Shown here piece by piece: positions 51,407 to 63,127 of a stretch of DNA of 64,000 nt. The position numbers and the translations under genes were made by a program. The DNA is from CAZENU01 sp965222125 (lineage in GTDB: Bacteria; Chloroflexota; Dehalococcoidia; Lucifugimonadales; CAZENU01), in the NCBI GenBank assembly GCA_965222125.1, contig CBDCTC010000003.1:248001-312000 (forward strand). Direction: 5' to 3'. Numbering within the stretch: the stretch's first letter is position 1; each line of letters opens with the position of its first letter. The notes under the pieces are model-generated. The model searched no databases, had not been told where the DNA came from, and saw only the letters and a program-made list of their open reading frames with translations.

Positions 51407-51586
51407 CCGGCGGAAATCGAGGCTCCGGCGGAGTGGATGGCTCTGCCTGAAGTGTCGTGGGCTTCGGTAACAGGGTTGGTCCTGTTGTCCGGCTCCACTC
51501 GGAGTCCGACATAGGCCGGAGAGACAGTGGTACCCTGTGGCGCGGCGCGAGGGCGTCCGTGGGAAGGTCGAGAGTTGGAGAAGAAG

Positions 51587-52348
51587 ATGGAGACGACTGC
51601 CGAACCGGGCATAGCCGTCGAGGGCGTAAGCGTCGACCGCGGCGGGCACCAGGCGCTGGTCGATGTCACTTTCGACGTCGGTCCGGGGGTCTTGATGGGC
51701 GTTTTGGGCCCGAACGGGGCGGGCAAGAGCACGCTGTTCGATACCATAGCGGGGATCCTGCCCGTCACCGAGGGCACGGTGAAGCTGCGCGGCGCGGCGG
51801 CTGAAGACGGCGCTTTGGCGTACGTACCCCAGCGCGACAGCATCAACTGGGTTTTCCCGGCCACCGTTCACGACGTGGTGATGATGGGGCGCGACAACAA
51901 CGTCGGATGGCTGCGCCGCCCCGGTAAGTCGGACAGGGAGGCGGTCCGGATGTGCCTGGAGCGGGTAGATCTGTGGGAGCACCGCTCGGACATGGTAACG
52001 GAGCTGTCGGGCGGGCAGCGCCAGAGAGTCTTCATCGCCCGCGCGCTCGCGCAGGAGGCGAGCGTGGTCCTGCTGGATGAGGCGTTCAGCGGCGTAGACG
52101 TCGGCGCTCAGGAGGGCATCGTCGAGGTCCTCCAGTCCCTACGCGACGAGGGCAGGGTCGTTCTGCTGGCAACCCACGACCTCACGAACCTTGCCCAGCG
52201 CTTCGACATGGTGCTGTGCATCAACCACCATGTTTGCGCGTATGGCCCTCCCGAGGAGGCCTTCACCCCGGATGTCCTCGAGGAGCTCTACGGCTCGCAC
52301 GGGATCGAGTTCACTCCCGAGCACTTTCGACGTCACCATCATTCTTAA
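51587..52348 (+). CDS. znuC: zinc ABC transporter ATP-binding protein
   Basis: A 253-residue ATPase with Walker A (GPNGAGKST), Q-loop (YVPQRDSINWVFP), signature (LSGGQRQRVFIARAL), Walker B (VVLLDEAFSGVD) and H-loop (ATHDL). The type pairs with ZnuA/ZnuB-like metal systems. The product ends in FRRHHHS, a short His tail. ATG 51587 follows GGAGAAGAAG. It lies 180 bp after znuA. Confidence 0.92.
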   Translation: METTAEPGIAVEGVSVDRGGHQALVDVTFDVGPGVLMGVLGPNGAGKSTLFDTIAGILPVTEGTVKLRGAAAEDGALAYVPQRDSINWVFPATVHDVVMMGRDNNVGWLRRPGKSDREAVRMCLERVDLWEHRSDMVTELSGGQRQRVFIARALAQEASVVLLDEAFSGVDVGAQEGIVEVLQSLRDEGRVVLLATHDLTNLAQRFDMVLCINHHVCAYGPPEEAFTPDVLEELYGSHGIEFTPEHFRRHHHS

Positions 52349-52466
52349 GAGGCCAGGTCGAGCCCGCTAGATTCACGTACGGCAGCCGACAGCCCGACAC
52401 TTGCGGCCGTGTGGACTGCGCCATCGTTCAACGCAGTCAGATGTCGCTTTCGCCAACAACACACAT

Positions 52467-53294
52467 GTGGAGCATGTCGCGATCGACCATATCTTCGGGC
52501 CGTTCCAGTACGGGTTCATGGTGCGGGCGCTGATCGTCTCCGTGCTAGTGGGCGTGATGTGCCCGATTCTTGGCGCCTACGTCGTCACGCGCGGGCGCGC
52601 GTTCATGGGCGACGCGCTCGCTCACTCGGTCCTGCCGGGGATGGTGGTCGCCTTCCTGCTGGGGATCAGCCCTTTCTTCGCGGCAGTGCCGGCGGGAATC
52701 GTGATCGCCCTGCTGATGGGCTCCGTCAGCCGGCGCACCGGCATCAGCGAGGACACTTCGATCGGCATAGTCTTCGCCGGAATGTTCGCGCTGGGCCTCG
52801 TCATGCTCTCCACGGCCACCAATGTGACCGTCGACATCGAGGACCTGCTGCTTGGGCAGGTGCTCGGAGTCTCGCAGACGGACGTCTACGTCTCGGTGGG
52901 TCTCACGGCGCTGGTGCTGGCGGGGCTCTATGCCTTCCACCGGCAACTCGTCTACACCACCTTCGACCCGGTGGGCGCGGCGGTGGTGGGGATCAGGACG
53001 AGCCTGGTCGAGTACGTGCTCCTCACGCTGCTGGCCCTCGTCGTCGTCATCGGCATCCAGGCCGCCGGGATAGTACTGGTCATGGCGATGCTCATCACGC
53101 CCGCGGCGGCGGGGTACCTGCTGGCGAGGCGGTTCGTCGGCGTCATGTTGATCGGTGCGCTGATCGGTGCGGTCTCGGCGGTGGCCGGTCTGTACCTTTC
53201 CTTCCACGCCGACCTGCCGTCCGGCCCGGCGATGGCCCTGGTCGCAACGGTGGTCTTCGGGCTGGCGGCCGTCTTCAGGCGCCGCGCGGCGTAG
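52467..53294 (+). CDS. znuB: zinc ABC transporter permease
   Basis: About 275 residues with eight or nine membrane segments (LIVSVLVGVMCPILGAYVVT, MVVAFLLGISPFFAAVPAGI, YVLLTLLALVVVIGIQAAGI). The family motif RGRAFMGDALAHSVLPG is present. The start is uncertain: GTG 52467 fits the usual N-terminus, but no strong ribosome binding site is seen, and ATG 52518 or upstream 52401 are possible. It completes the znuACB transporter. Confidence 0.9.
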   Translation: MEHVAIDHIFGPFQYGFMVRALIVSVLVGVMCPILGAYVVTRGRAFMGDALAHSVLPGMVVAFLLGISPFFAAVPAGIVIALLMGSVSRRTGISEDTSIGIVFAGMFALGLVMLSTATNVTVDIEDLLLGQVLGVSQTDVYVSVGLTALVLAGLYAFHRQLVYTTFDPVGAAVVGIRTSLVEYVLLTLLALVVVIGIQAAGIVLVMAMLITPAAAGYLLARRFVGVMLIGALIGAVSAVAGLYLSFHADLPSGPAMALVATVVFGLAAVFRRRAA

Positions 53295-53395
53295 AGTCGG
53301 CGCGGGTCTAGTCGATGGGCCTGCCGGCGGCGGCCCGGGCCGCTCGCGAGGAGTCCCGGGGAAGTAAAGTGGCCGCGAACTCAGGCGCACGCTTC

Positions 53396-53424
53396 TTGAC
53401 GGCGGCGGGCCGGTTCCATATAAT
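53396..53424 (+). promoter_or_regulatory. 23S rRNA promoter
   Basis: TTGACG (53396-53401), 17 bases, perfect TATAAT (53419-53424). It stands about 145 bases before the 23S 5' end. It shows that 23S has its own transcription unit. Confidence 0.9.
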
Positions 53425-53489
53425 CTGCTGACCGTATCTCCGATGCGCGAGATAATCGCCTAATATACGGCACGAGCAACTCCTCAGCA

Positions 53490-53518
53490 GATGGCTGGGA
53501 GTGCCCAGCCGTCTTTTT
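53490..53518 (+). terminator. terminator-like hairpin inside the 23S leader
   Basis: ATGGCTGGG and CCCAGCCGT pair around AGTG and are followed at once by CTTTTTG. It looks like an intrinsic terminator but sits between the promoter and the 23S gene. Transcription of 23S must read through it, or it works as an attenuator. Confidence 0.7.
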
Positions 53519-53549
53519 GTTCTTTAACAACTGAATCCTGCGCGAATTT

Positions 53550-53570
53550 GAATTAACGAACCTTAATGTG

Positions 53571-53577
<7 letters not shown>
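53550..53577 (+). other. 23S processing-stem arm (partner 56701-56728)
   Basis: The 28 bases at 53550-53577 are complementary to 56701-56728 with one mismatch. They enclose the 23S RNA and should be cut by RNase III. The arms overlap the mature ends. Confidence 0.9.
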
Positions 53578-56707
<3,130 letters not shown>

Positions 56708-56784
56708 CACATTATGGTTCGTTAATTCAGGCGCCTCATCCCAAGCCGAGGATGAGAGCCAAACAGGATTCGGTTACATAACGT

Positions 56785-56859
56785 CGCGGGGTGGAGCAGC
56801 GGCAGCTCGTTGGGCTCATAACCCAAAGGTCGCCGGTTCGAGTCCGGCCCCCGCTACCA
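56785..56859 (+). tRNA. initiator tRNA-fMet (CAT)
   Basis: Acceptor CGCGGGG with CCCCGCT leaves an unpaired 1-72 position, and the anticodon stem has three G-C pairs (GGGCTCATAACCC). Both are initiator hallmarks. T arm GCCGGTTCGAGTCCGGC, encoded CCA. It is in the 23S unit, 78 bases after 23S. Confidence 0.95.
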
Positions 56860-56870
56860 TGAAACGCGAC

Positions 56871-56905
56871 GACGGCCCCCGGAGAACTTCTCCGGGGGCC
56901 GTCTG
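56871..56905 (+). terminator. intrinsic terminator of the 23S-tRNA-fMet unit
   Basis: GACGGCCCCCGGAGAA and TTCTCCGGGGGCCGTC form a strong stem, followed by TGTTTATT. It ends the rRNA unit 12 bases after the tRNA. Confidence 0.9.
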
Positions 56906-56919
56906 TTTATTCGCTCCTG

Positions 56920-57340
56920 GCGTGCCTATTGTGTCGCTGACTCCGGCGGCGGGGGCATCGCAACCCGCAGGGAGCACACCGCCTGGCACTCGACCCAGCC
57001 GGTGGCTACGTCCACACGGGTGAGGGTGTTGAGGTAGCACCCTTCGGTGCTCTCCCCGCGGTGGGCCACCCAAGTCGACCTCGATGAACCCGGGGCGATT
57101 CTCGTTCCACTCGGCGAAGGTCCTGATCGGTATCGGACCCTTCAGCAGGCTGCCGGGCTTGGTCGTGCTCAACGGCCTCCTGAGTGCCCTGCCCCTGTAG
57201 GGCTTCATCAGCCGGTCTACGGACGATGCGCTCATCGCAGTCAGCTGCTCGTCCAACAGCCGACCCTTCTCGCTTCGACTCGATCCTCTGTAACGCCCTC
57301 TCATCGCTTCCGCATACTCTCTCACGCTGCTTCTCCTCAT
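56920..57340 (-). pseudogene. ISNCY-type integrase/transposase remnant
   Basis: Reads MRRSSVREYAEAMRGRYRGS, SEKGRLLDEQLT and SASSVDRLMKPYRG, then TTKPGSLLKGPIPIRTFAEW. After a shift it continues ESTEGCYLNTLTRVDVATGW then VECQAV. These are pieces of an rve-type (ISNCY-like) transposase with most of the N-terminal part and all of the C-terminal part deleted. Confidence 0.7.
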
Positions 57341-57447
57341 GCCTCCCCCGGTAACACCACTTATGAGGCAACTCGTAGGCCGAGGACCCTCCTACAGCCC
57401 TTTTCGGCTGCCCTGGGGACCCGTCGTCCGCCCGCAGCCAGCGCGGC

Positions 57448-57491
57448 GGCTCGTTAATCGAACCTTAACGGAACCTTAGCACTCCCGTAAC
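57448..57491 (+). promoter_or_regulatory. candidate Pho box: four 11-bp direct repeats
   Basis: GGCTCGTTAAT, CGAACCTTAAC, GGAACCTTAGC and ACTCCCGTAAC follow each other without gaps. Spacing of 11 bp is typical of PhoB/PhoP binding sites. It lies 56 bases before the pstS start. Confidence 0.65.
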
Positions 57492-57546
57492 GTGCCCAAG
57501 CGAGCCCTCTGTGATTCTGGTCGGGACATCAAATGGGAGTGTTCAA

Positions 57547-58545
57547 GTGAAGAAACCATCGGCAGTTTGGAGCGTCGCGGCGCTGGCGCTAGGGCTTATG
57601 GCCGCAGTGCTGCTGGCCGCTTGCGGCCGGGAGGACGAGTCGGCCGCGACCGCGGCGGCAGCGGGAACAGGCAGCGGCGCTTCGCAGACTCAGCCGGCGG
57701 CGAAGCTGAGCGGGACGATAGAGATCGACGGATCGAGCACGGTGTTCCCTGTCTCCGAGGCGGTAGCTGAGGAGTTCGGCAAGCTCCACCGGGACGTGCG
57801 TGTGAACGTGGGCGTCTCCGGTACGGGCGGCGGGTTCAAGCGGTTCACGGTAGGCGAGACAGACATCTCGGACGCGTCGCGGCCGATCAAGGACAGCGAG
57901 GCGACGGCGGCTGCGGAGAACGGTATCGAGTACGTCGAGTTGAAGGTGGGTACGGACGGGTTGTCGGTGATGGTCAACCCCCGGAACGACTTCGCTGCGT
58001 GTCTGACGACGGTGGAGCTGAAGGCGATATGGGAGCCTGGCTCTACGATCGACAACTGGAGCCAGGTGCGCTCGGGCTTCCCGGACCGACCGCTCAGGCT
58101 GTACGGTCCCGACTCGGACTCCGGGACGTTCGACTACTTCACCGAGGAGATCAACGGCGAGGCCCAGGCGAGCCGCTCGGACTACACTGCGAGCGCTGAC
58201 GACAACGTGTTGGTGACGGGGATCGGTGGAGACAGGAACTCGCTGGGCTACTTCGGTTACGCGTACTACGCTGAGAACACGGACAAGCTGAAGCTGGTGT
58301 CGATCGACACTGGCGACGGCTGTGTGACGCCGACTGCGGCGACGATCGAAGATGGCAGCTACCGGACGCTGTCGAGGCCCTTGTTCATCTACGTCAGCAA
58401 GAAAAGCCTTGAGCGCCCAGAGATGCAGGCGTTCGTCGAGTTCTACCTTGAGAACGCACGCGAGCTGGTCCAGGAAGTCGGCTACGTGCCGTTGCCGGCG
58501 GAGGCCTACAAGGTGTCCCTGGTCCAGGTCAACGGTGGCCACTAG
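57547..58545 (+). CDS. pstS: phosphate ABC transporter substrate-binding lipoprotein
   Basis: A 332-residue PstS. The lipobox is VLLAAC, then a short linker, IDGSSTVFPVSEAVAEEF and GVSGTGGGFKRFTVGETDIS, DASRPI, the phosphate-binding loops. YGPDSDSGTFDYF is the second lobe loop. GTG 57547 follows GGGAG. It carries phosphate to PstCA. The pst genes continue after an IS630 element. Confidence 0.95.
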   Translation: MKKPSAVWSVAALALGLMAAVLLAACGREDESAATAAAAGTGSGASQTQPAAKLSGTIEIDGSSTVFPVSEAVAEEFGKLHRDVRVNVGVSGTGGGFKRFTVGETDISDASRPIKDSEATAAAENGIEYVELKVGTDGLSVMVNPRNDFAACLTTVELKAIWEPGSTIDNWSQVRSGFPDRPLRLYGPDSDSGTFDYFTEEINGEAQASRSDYTASADDNVLVTGIGGDRNSLGYFGYAYYAENTDKLKLVSIDTGDGCVTPTAATIEDGSYRTLSRPLFIYVSKKSLERPEMQAFVEFYLENARELVQEVGYVPLPAEAYKVSLVQVNGGH

Positions 58546-58569
58546 GCGCGTCCAACAAATCGACAGCTT

Positions 58570-58633
58570 CCGCTGCCCAGCGGCCGCGATTGGGGGGAGT
58601 GAGGGGCGGCCGCTGCCCAGCGGGATTGTTTTT
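58570..58633 (+). terminator. terminator after pstS
   Basis: Arms CCGCTGCCCAGCGGCCGC and GCGGCCGCTGCCCAGCGG pair with a small central mismatch and are followed by GATTGTTTTT. It may stop most pstS transcripts, giving more PstS than PstCAB. Confidence 0.75.
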
Positions 58634-58651
58634 CTGGCACGATTGTTTAGG

Positions 58652-59746
58652 CTATAGCCAGTGCGCTGTACCCGAAGTACGCTGGCAAAAGCGGGCCACG
58701 CTGGCCAGGATTTCGTCAGCGGTCTTGGTCCATACGAAGGGCTTGGGGTCTTCGTTGGTGATGTCCAGGTAGCGGTAGATGTCAGCCTCGAGTTCGGCGC
58801 TGCTCTGATGCACGCCCCGGCGCAACTGCTTTTCGGTGAGCAGACCGAACCAGCGCTCCACCAGATTCAGCCAGGAGGCGCTGGTGGGCGTGAAATGGAT
58901 ATGGAAGCGGGGCCGCTTGGCGAACCAGTTCCGGATCAGCGCCGTCTTGTGGGTGGCGTAGTTGTCGGCAATCAGGTGCACGTCCAACTCGGCGGGCACC
59001 TCGGACTCTATGGCATCGAGAAACTTGCGGAACTCCAGTGCCCGGTGGCGGCGGTGGCACTGGCCAATCACCTGACCGGTCCTGGCGTCCAAAGCGGCGA
59101 AGAGGGACGTGGTGCCGTGGCGCACGTAATCATGGGTGCGCCGCTCGGCCTGGCCCGGACGCATGGGCAAAAGCGGCCTGGTGCGGTCCAGGGCTTGGAT
59201 CTGGGACTTCTCGTCCACGCACAAGACCAGCGCCCGGTCCGGCGGGTTGAGGTAGAGCCCCACAATATCCCGCACCTTCTCGATGAAGAGGGGGTCCGCC
59301 GACAGCTTGAAGGTCTCGGTGCGGTGGGGTTGCAGCGCGAAGGCACGCCAGATGCGGCTCACGGTGTTGTGGCTCAGACCGGAACGCCGGGCCATGGACC
59401 GGGTGCTCCAGTGTGTAGCATCCTTCGGTGTGGTCTCCAGGGTCAGCGTCACGACCCTCTCAACGTCAGCATCGGTGACAGTGCGGGGTCTGCCAGGCCT
59501 TGCTTCATCCACCAGTCCGTCCAGTCGACTCTCCAAGAACCGAGACCTCCACTTGCCAACCGTCGCTTGCGACACTCTCAACTCCGCGGCCACAGCGGTG
59601 TTCGTCTTGCCCTTAGAACATTCCACAACCATTCGGGCCCGCTGGGCCAACGCTTGCGCCGTCTTGGGCCTGCGCGCCCACTGTCCCAGTGTCTCCCTTT
59701 CATCGTCGGTGAGCGTCAACGGTGGGGTTGGTCGACCAAGACGCAT
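58652..59746 (-). CDS. IS630-family transposase
   Basis: A 364-residue transposase. HTH part (TAVAAELRVSQATVGKWRSR), then the DDE core: LVLCVDEKSQIQALDRTRPL (Asp), HLIADNYATHKTALIRNW (Asp) and SWLNLVERWFGLLTEKQLRR (Glu). It is intact. ATG 59746 is the likely start; an upstream one is 59761. Confidence 0.93.
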   Translation of the reverse strand: MRLGRPTPPLTLTDDERETLGQWARRPKTAQALAQRARMVVECSKGKTNTAVAAELRVSQATVGKWRSRFLESRLDGLVDEARPGRPRTVTDADVERVVTLTLETTPKDATHWSTRSMARRSGLSHNTVSRIWRAFALQPHRTETFKLSADPLFIEKVRDIVGLYLNPPDRALVLCVDEKSQIQALDRTRPLLPMRPGQAERRTHDYVRHGTTSLFAALDARTGQVIGQCHRRHRALEFRKFLDAIESEVPAELDVHLIADNYATHKTALIRNWFAKRPRFHIHFTPTSASWLNLVERWFGLLTEKQLRRGVHQSSAELEADIYRYLDITNEDPKPFVWTKTADEILASVARFCQRTSGTAHWL

Positions 59747-59828
59747 GTGAATCCTCCTCACATGAACTCTCAGGAGAATACCAGCTACCGAACACTTATG
59801 CCACTAACTTCAGAGACAGGACACTAGA
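58652..59828. mobile_element. IS630-family insertion between pstS and pstC
   Basis: About 1.18 kb. The right end is TAGTGTCCTGTCTCTGAAGT when read inward; the left end near 58652 has a weaker match (CTGTACCCGAAGTACGCTGG) overlapping the transposase end. TA lies at both ends. It differs clearly from the IS630 element at 39574. Confidence 0.75.
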
Positions 59829-59836
59829 GGTACACC

Positions 59837-60781
59837 GTGGACTCGGCAGTACGACGGGGCTCGCAGACCCGGACCGGCTTCTCGAACCCGGGCTGGCGGC
59901 GGAACATTCGAGGATTCGAAGGCGGTGTCGTCAAGGCGATCTTCTTCGCCTGCGCCCTCGTCTCGATATTCACGACAGTCAGCATCGTAGTCAGCCTGGT
60001 GTCGCAGGCCTGGGGCTTCTTCGCGGAGGTCCCGGTGTGGGACTTCCTGACGGGCACGCGGTGGTCGCCCATCCTCAAGCCTCGGTCGTACGGCGTGCTG
60101 CCGCTGGTGTCGGGCACGCTCTTGGTGACGGCGCTCGCTGCCGCCGTCGCGATTCCGGTCGGCCTCGCGACGGCGATATACCTGTCCGAGTACGCGCCCG
60201 ACACGGCGCGTCGTATCCTCAAGCCCGTCCTGGAGGTGCTCGCCGGCATACCGACGATCGTCTACGGCTATTTCGCCCTGACCTTCGTGACGCCGCAGCT
60301 CCAGATCATCTTCCCGGACATGCTGGTCTTCAACGCGCTGAGCGCCGGCCTCGTCATGGGCCTGATGATCATCCCGATGGTCTCCTCGCTCAGCGAGGAC
60401 GCCATGTTGGCCGTGCCCCGGTCGCTCAGAGAGGCGGCCTACGCGTTGGGAGCGACGAGACTGGAGGTGTCTACCAAGGTGGTCGTCCCCGCGGCGCTGT
60501 CCGGCATCGTAGCCGCGTTTATTCTCGGCGTCTCCAGGGCCATCGGGGAGACGATGCTGGTGACGGTCGCCGCCGGCGCCACGCCGAATATGACGTTCGA
60601 TCCCCGCGAGAGCGTACAGACGATGACCGCGTACATCGTCCAACTCAGCCTGGGCGAGACGCCCCACGGCACCCTGGAGTACAACACGATATTCGCGGTC
60701 GCCTTCCTGCTTTTCCTCATGACACTCACGATGAATCTGCTGGGCCGATGGGTGGTCAGCAGATGGGGGACGCGCTACTGA
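59837..60781 (+). CDS. pstC: phosphate ABC transporter permease
   Basis: A 314-residue PstC. Six membrane segments and the EAA-type loop (REAAYALGATRLEVSTKVVV) are present. GTG 59837 is just 9 bp past the IS630 end. pstC overlaps pstA (TGATG). Its native promoter may be cut off by the IS. Confidence 0.94.
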   Translation: MDSAVRRGSQTRTGFSNPGWRRNIRGFEGGVVKAIFFACALVSIFTTVSIVVSLVSQAWGFFAEVPVWDFLTGTRWSPILKPRSYGVLPLVSGTLLVTALAAAVAIPVGLATAIYLSEYAPDTARRILKPVLEVLAGIPTIVYGYFALTFVTPQLQIIFPDMLVFNALSAGLVMGLMIIPMVSSLSEDAMLAVPRSLREAAYALGATRLEVSTKVVVPAALSGIVAAFILGVSRAIGETMLVTVAAGATPNMTFDPRESVQTMTAYIVQLSLGETPHGTLEYNTIFAVAFLLFLMTLTMNLLGRWVVSRWGTRY

Positions 60782-61665
60782 TGAACGAACCTTCGACGGG
60801 GCCGTTTCGAAGACGGCTGCGGGTCCGCGAGATCGCGGGCGCCGCCGCCTATGTCGCCTTTCTTGTCGCGGTGCTGATCGGGATCGTCGGGCTCGTCGTG
60901 CTGTTGGCCCAGGTGCTCATCGACGGGCTTCCCTGGGTGAGCAAGAACCTGCTGTTCAACTACCCGTCGCGCCACACGGAGGAGGCCGGCCTGAGGGCCG
61001 CGATCTTCGGGACACTGTGGCTGATGGGGCTGACGGCGGCGTTCACCGTTCCGATAGGAATCGGCGCGGCGATATACCTGGAGGAGTACGCGTCGAAGAA
61101 CAAGCTGACCCTGCTCATCGAGGTCAACATATCGAACCTGGCGGGCGTCCCGTCAATCGTGTACGGGCTGCTGGGCCTCGCGTTGTTCGTGCAGTGGCTG
61201 GCGCTGGGTAGAAGTGTGCTGGCGGGAGCGCTGACGATGTCGCTGCTCACCCTGCCTATCGTCATCATCGCCTGTCGTGAGGCGATTCGGGCCGTTCCCT
61301 CAACGTACCGCGAGGCGGCGTACGCCCTGGGAGCGACGCAGTGGGATGTGGTCAGAGGCGTGGTCGTACCGGCGGCCTTTCCCGGAATGCTCACCGGGAT
61401 CATCCTCGGGATGTCGCGGGCCGTGGGCGAGACGGCGCCGATCATCGCCATCAGCGCCCTGGTGTACCTCACGTTCGTTCCGGAGAGCCCGATGGACCGC
61501 TTCACGGTGCTCCCGATCCAGATATATAACTGGGTATCGCGGCCTCAGGAGGACTTCCGCGGCCTGGCGGCTGGCGGTATAGTCGTTCTGCTGGTGATCC
61601 TGCTTTCCATGAACGCACTCGCCATTTATCTGCGGAACAAGTACCAGATCAGGTCGGAGGAGTAG
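60781..61665 (+). CDS. pstA: phosphate ABC transporter permease
   Basis: A 294-residue PstA with N-terminal segment VAFLVAVLIGIVGLVVLLAQ, the EAA-type loop (YREAAYALGATQWDVVRGVV) and FPGMLTGIILGMSRAVGETA. ATG 60781 overlaps the pstC stop by one base. Confidence 0.94.
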   Translation: MNEPSTGPFRRRLRVREIAGAAAYVAFLVAVLIGIVGLVVLLAQVLIDGLPWVSKNLLFNYPSRHTEEAGLRAAIFGTLWLMGLTAAFTVPIGIGAAIYLEEYASKNKLTLLIEVNISNLAGVPSIVYGLLGLALFVQWLALGRSVLAGALTMSLLTLPIVIIACREAIRAVPSTYREAAYALGATQWDVVRGVVVPAAFPGMLTGIILGMSRAVGETAPIIAISALVYLTFVPESPMDRFTVLPIQIYNWVSRPQEDFRGLAAGGIVVLLVILLSMNALAIYLRNKYQIRSEE

Positions 61666-61668
61666 ACT

Positions 61669-62436
61669 ATGGACGGACCGATCCTCGCTGCGAGAGGCCT
61701 GAACGTGTGGTACGGTCAGTTCCACGCTCTGAAGAACATCGACATTGACGTCCGGCCGAACAGCGTGACGGCTCTGATCGGGCCGTCCGGATGCGGCAAG
61801 AGCACTTTGTTGAGGTGCATGAACAGGATGAACGACCTGGTCCCGGGGGCGAGAATCGACGGTCGAATCCTGTTCAACCAGACCGACATCAACGGGCCCG
61901 ACGTAGACGCGACGGAGATGCGGTCCCGAATAGGCATGGTCTTCCAGAAGCCCAACCCCTTCCCAAAGTCGATCTACGACAACGTCGCCTTCGGGCTGAG
62001 AGTCAACGGCTTCTCCGGCGATACGGGCGGGGCGGTGGAACGGTCGCTGCGACGCGCGGCGCTCTGGGAGGAGGTCAAGGACCGCCTCAAGAAGAGTGCG
62101 TCCGCCCTTTCGGGCGGGCAGCAGCAGAGGCTGTGCATCGCCAGGGCGCTCGCCGTCGAGCCCGAGGTGATACTGATGGACGAGCCTGCGTCCGCGCTGG
62201 ACCCGATGGCGACCCTCGCGATCGAGCAGCTCATCCGGGACCTGGCGACGGACGTCACCATAGTGATCGTGACGCACAACATGCAGCAGGCGGCCAGAGT
62301 CTCGGACGAGACGGCGTTCCTCATGGTCTCCGAAGACCGCACTGGCTACATAGTCGAGCACGGTCTCACAGAGAAGATATTCACCGATCCCCAGGACGAG
62401 CGCACCGAGGCCTACATCACCGGCCGTTTCAGCTAG
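61669..62436 (+). CDS. pstB: phosphate ABC transporter ATP-binding protein
   Basis: A 255-residue PstB. Walker A GPSGCGKST, PstB-specific RCMNRMNDL and QKPNPFPKSIYDNVAFG, signature LSGGQQQRLCIARAL, Walker B VILMDEPASALDP and H-loop VTHNMQQA. Starts 3 bp after pstA. Confidence 0.96.
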   Translation: MDGPILAARGLNVWYGQFHALKNIDIDVRPNSVTALIGPSGCGKSTLLRCMNRMNDLVPGARIDGRILFNQTDINGPDVDATEMRSRIGMVFQKPNPFPKSIYDNVAFGLRVNGFSGDTGGAVERSLRRAALWEEVKDRLKKSASALSGGQQQRLCIARALAVEPEVILMDEPASALDPMATLAIEQLIRDLATDVTIVIVTHNMQQAARVSDETAFLMVSEDRTGYIVEHGLTEKIFTDPQDERTEAYITGRFS

Positions 62437-62446
62437 GAGGCCCGAC

Positions 62447-63127
62447 ATGGTAAGGCAGGACTTCGATCGTGATCTGCGGCTGTTGGAGGACGAGTTGCTC
62501 ATGCTCGGCAACATGGTCGAGAAAGCCTTGGACCGGTCCGTCGAGGGCCTGAAAGCCCGCGATCTCGAGCTGTGCCGAGAGGTCATCGAGCAGGACGACA
62601 TCATCGACGACAAGCGGTACGAGGTGGAGGAACGCACCATCAACCTGATCGCTACTCAGCAGCCCGCGGCCGGGGATCTCAGGACCCTCGTGACCTTCCT
62701 GCACGTCGCGGGCGAGTTGGAGCGCATGGGCGACTACTGCGAAGGCATCGCCAAGATCAGTATCGCCATGGGAGACGAGCCGCCGCTGAAGCGGCTCATC
62801 GACATCCCTCGCATGGCCGAAAGGGCCGCGGGGATGCTGCGCAGGAGCCTGGACGCCCTGGTCAATCGCGACATCGTCACAGCGCAGCGTCTTGGCGCCG
62901 ACGACGACGAGATAGACGCGCTCTACGACCAGGTGTACCGGGAGCTGCTCACCTTCATGATCGAGGACCCGAAGACGATTCGGCGCGCGACGTACCTGCT
63001 CTGGGTCGCCCATGATCTGGAACGGATCGCCGACCGCGCGACCAACATCGGCGAACGCGTCATCTACCTGGTCACCGGAGCGCTCAGGGAGGTGAACATC
63101 CCCCGCCGCGCGTTGACCGGTGGCTAG
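62447..63127 (+). CDS. phoU: phosphate uptake regulator
   Basis: A 226-residue PhoU with two three-helix units. The motif EDDIIDD-like EQDDIIDDKRYEVEERTINL and the second ADDDEIDALYDQVYRELL hold the metal-binding E/DxxxD patterns. It links Pst to the PhoR/PhoB signal. Starts 10 bp after pstB with GGAGG. Confidence 0.95.
   Translation: MVRQDFDRDLRLLEDELLMLGNMVEKALDRSVEGLKARDLELCREVIEQDDIIDDKRYEVEERTINLIATQQPAAGDLRTLVTFLHVAGELERMGDYCEGIAKISIAMGDEPPLKRLIDIPRMAERAAGMLRRSLDALVNRDIVTAQRLGADDDEIDALYDQVYRELLTFMIEDPKTIRRATYLLWVAHDLERIADRATNIGERVIYLVTGALREVNIPRRALTGG

Noticed and set aside
50174..51982. Minus-strand 602-residue frame across znuA and znuC
   Set aside because: Antisense reading of GC-rich genes whose plus-strand products have all expected motifs.
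56708..56784. 5S rRNA between 23S and tRNA-fMet
   Set aside because: Only about 77 bases are available, and the sequence has no 5S landmarks.
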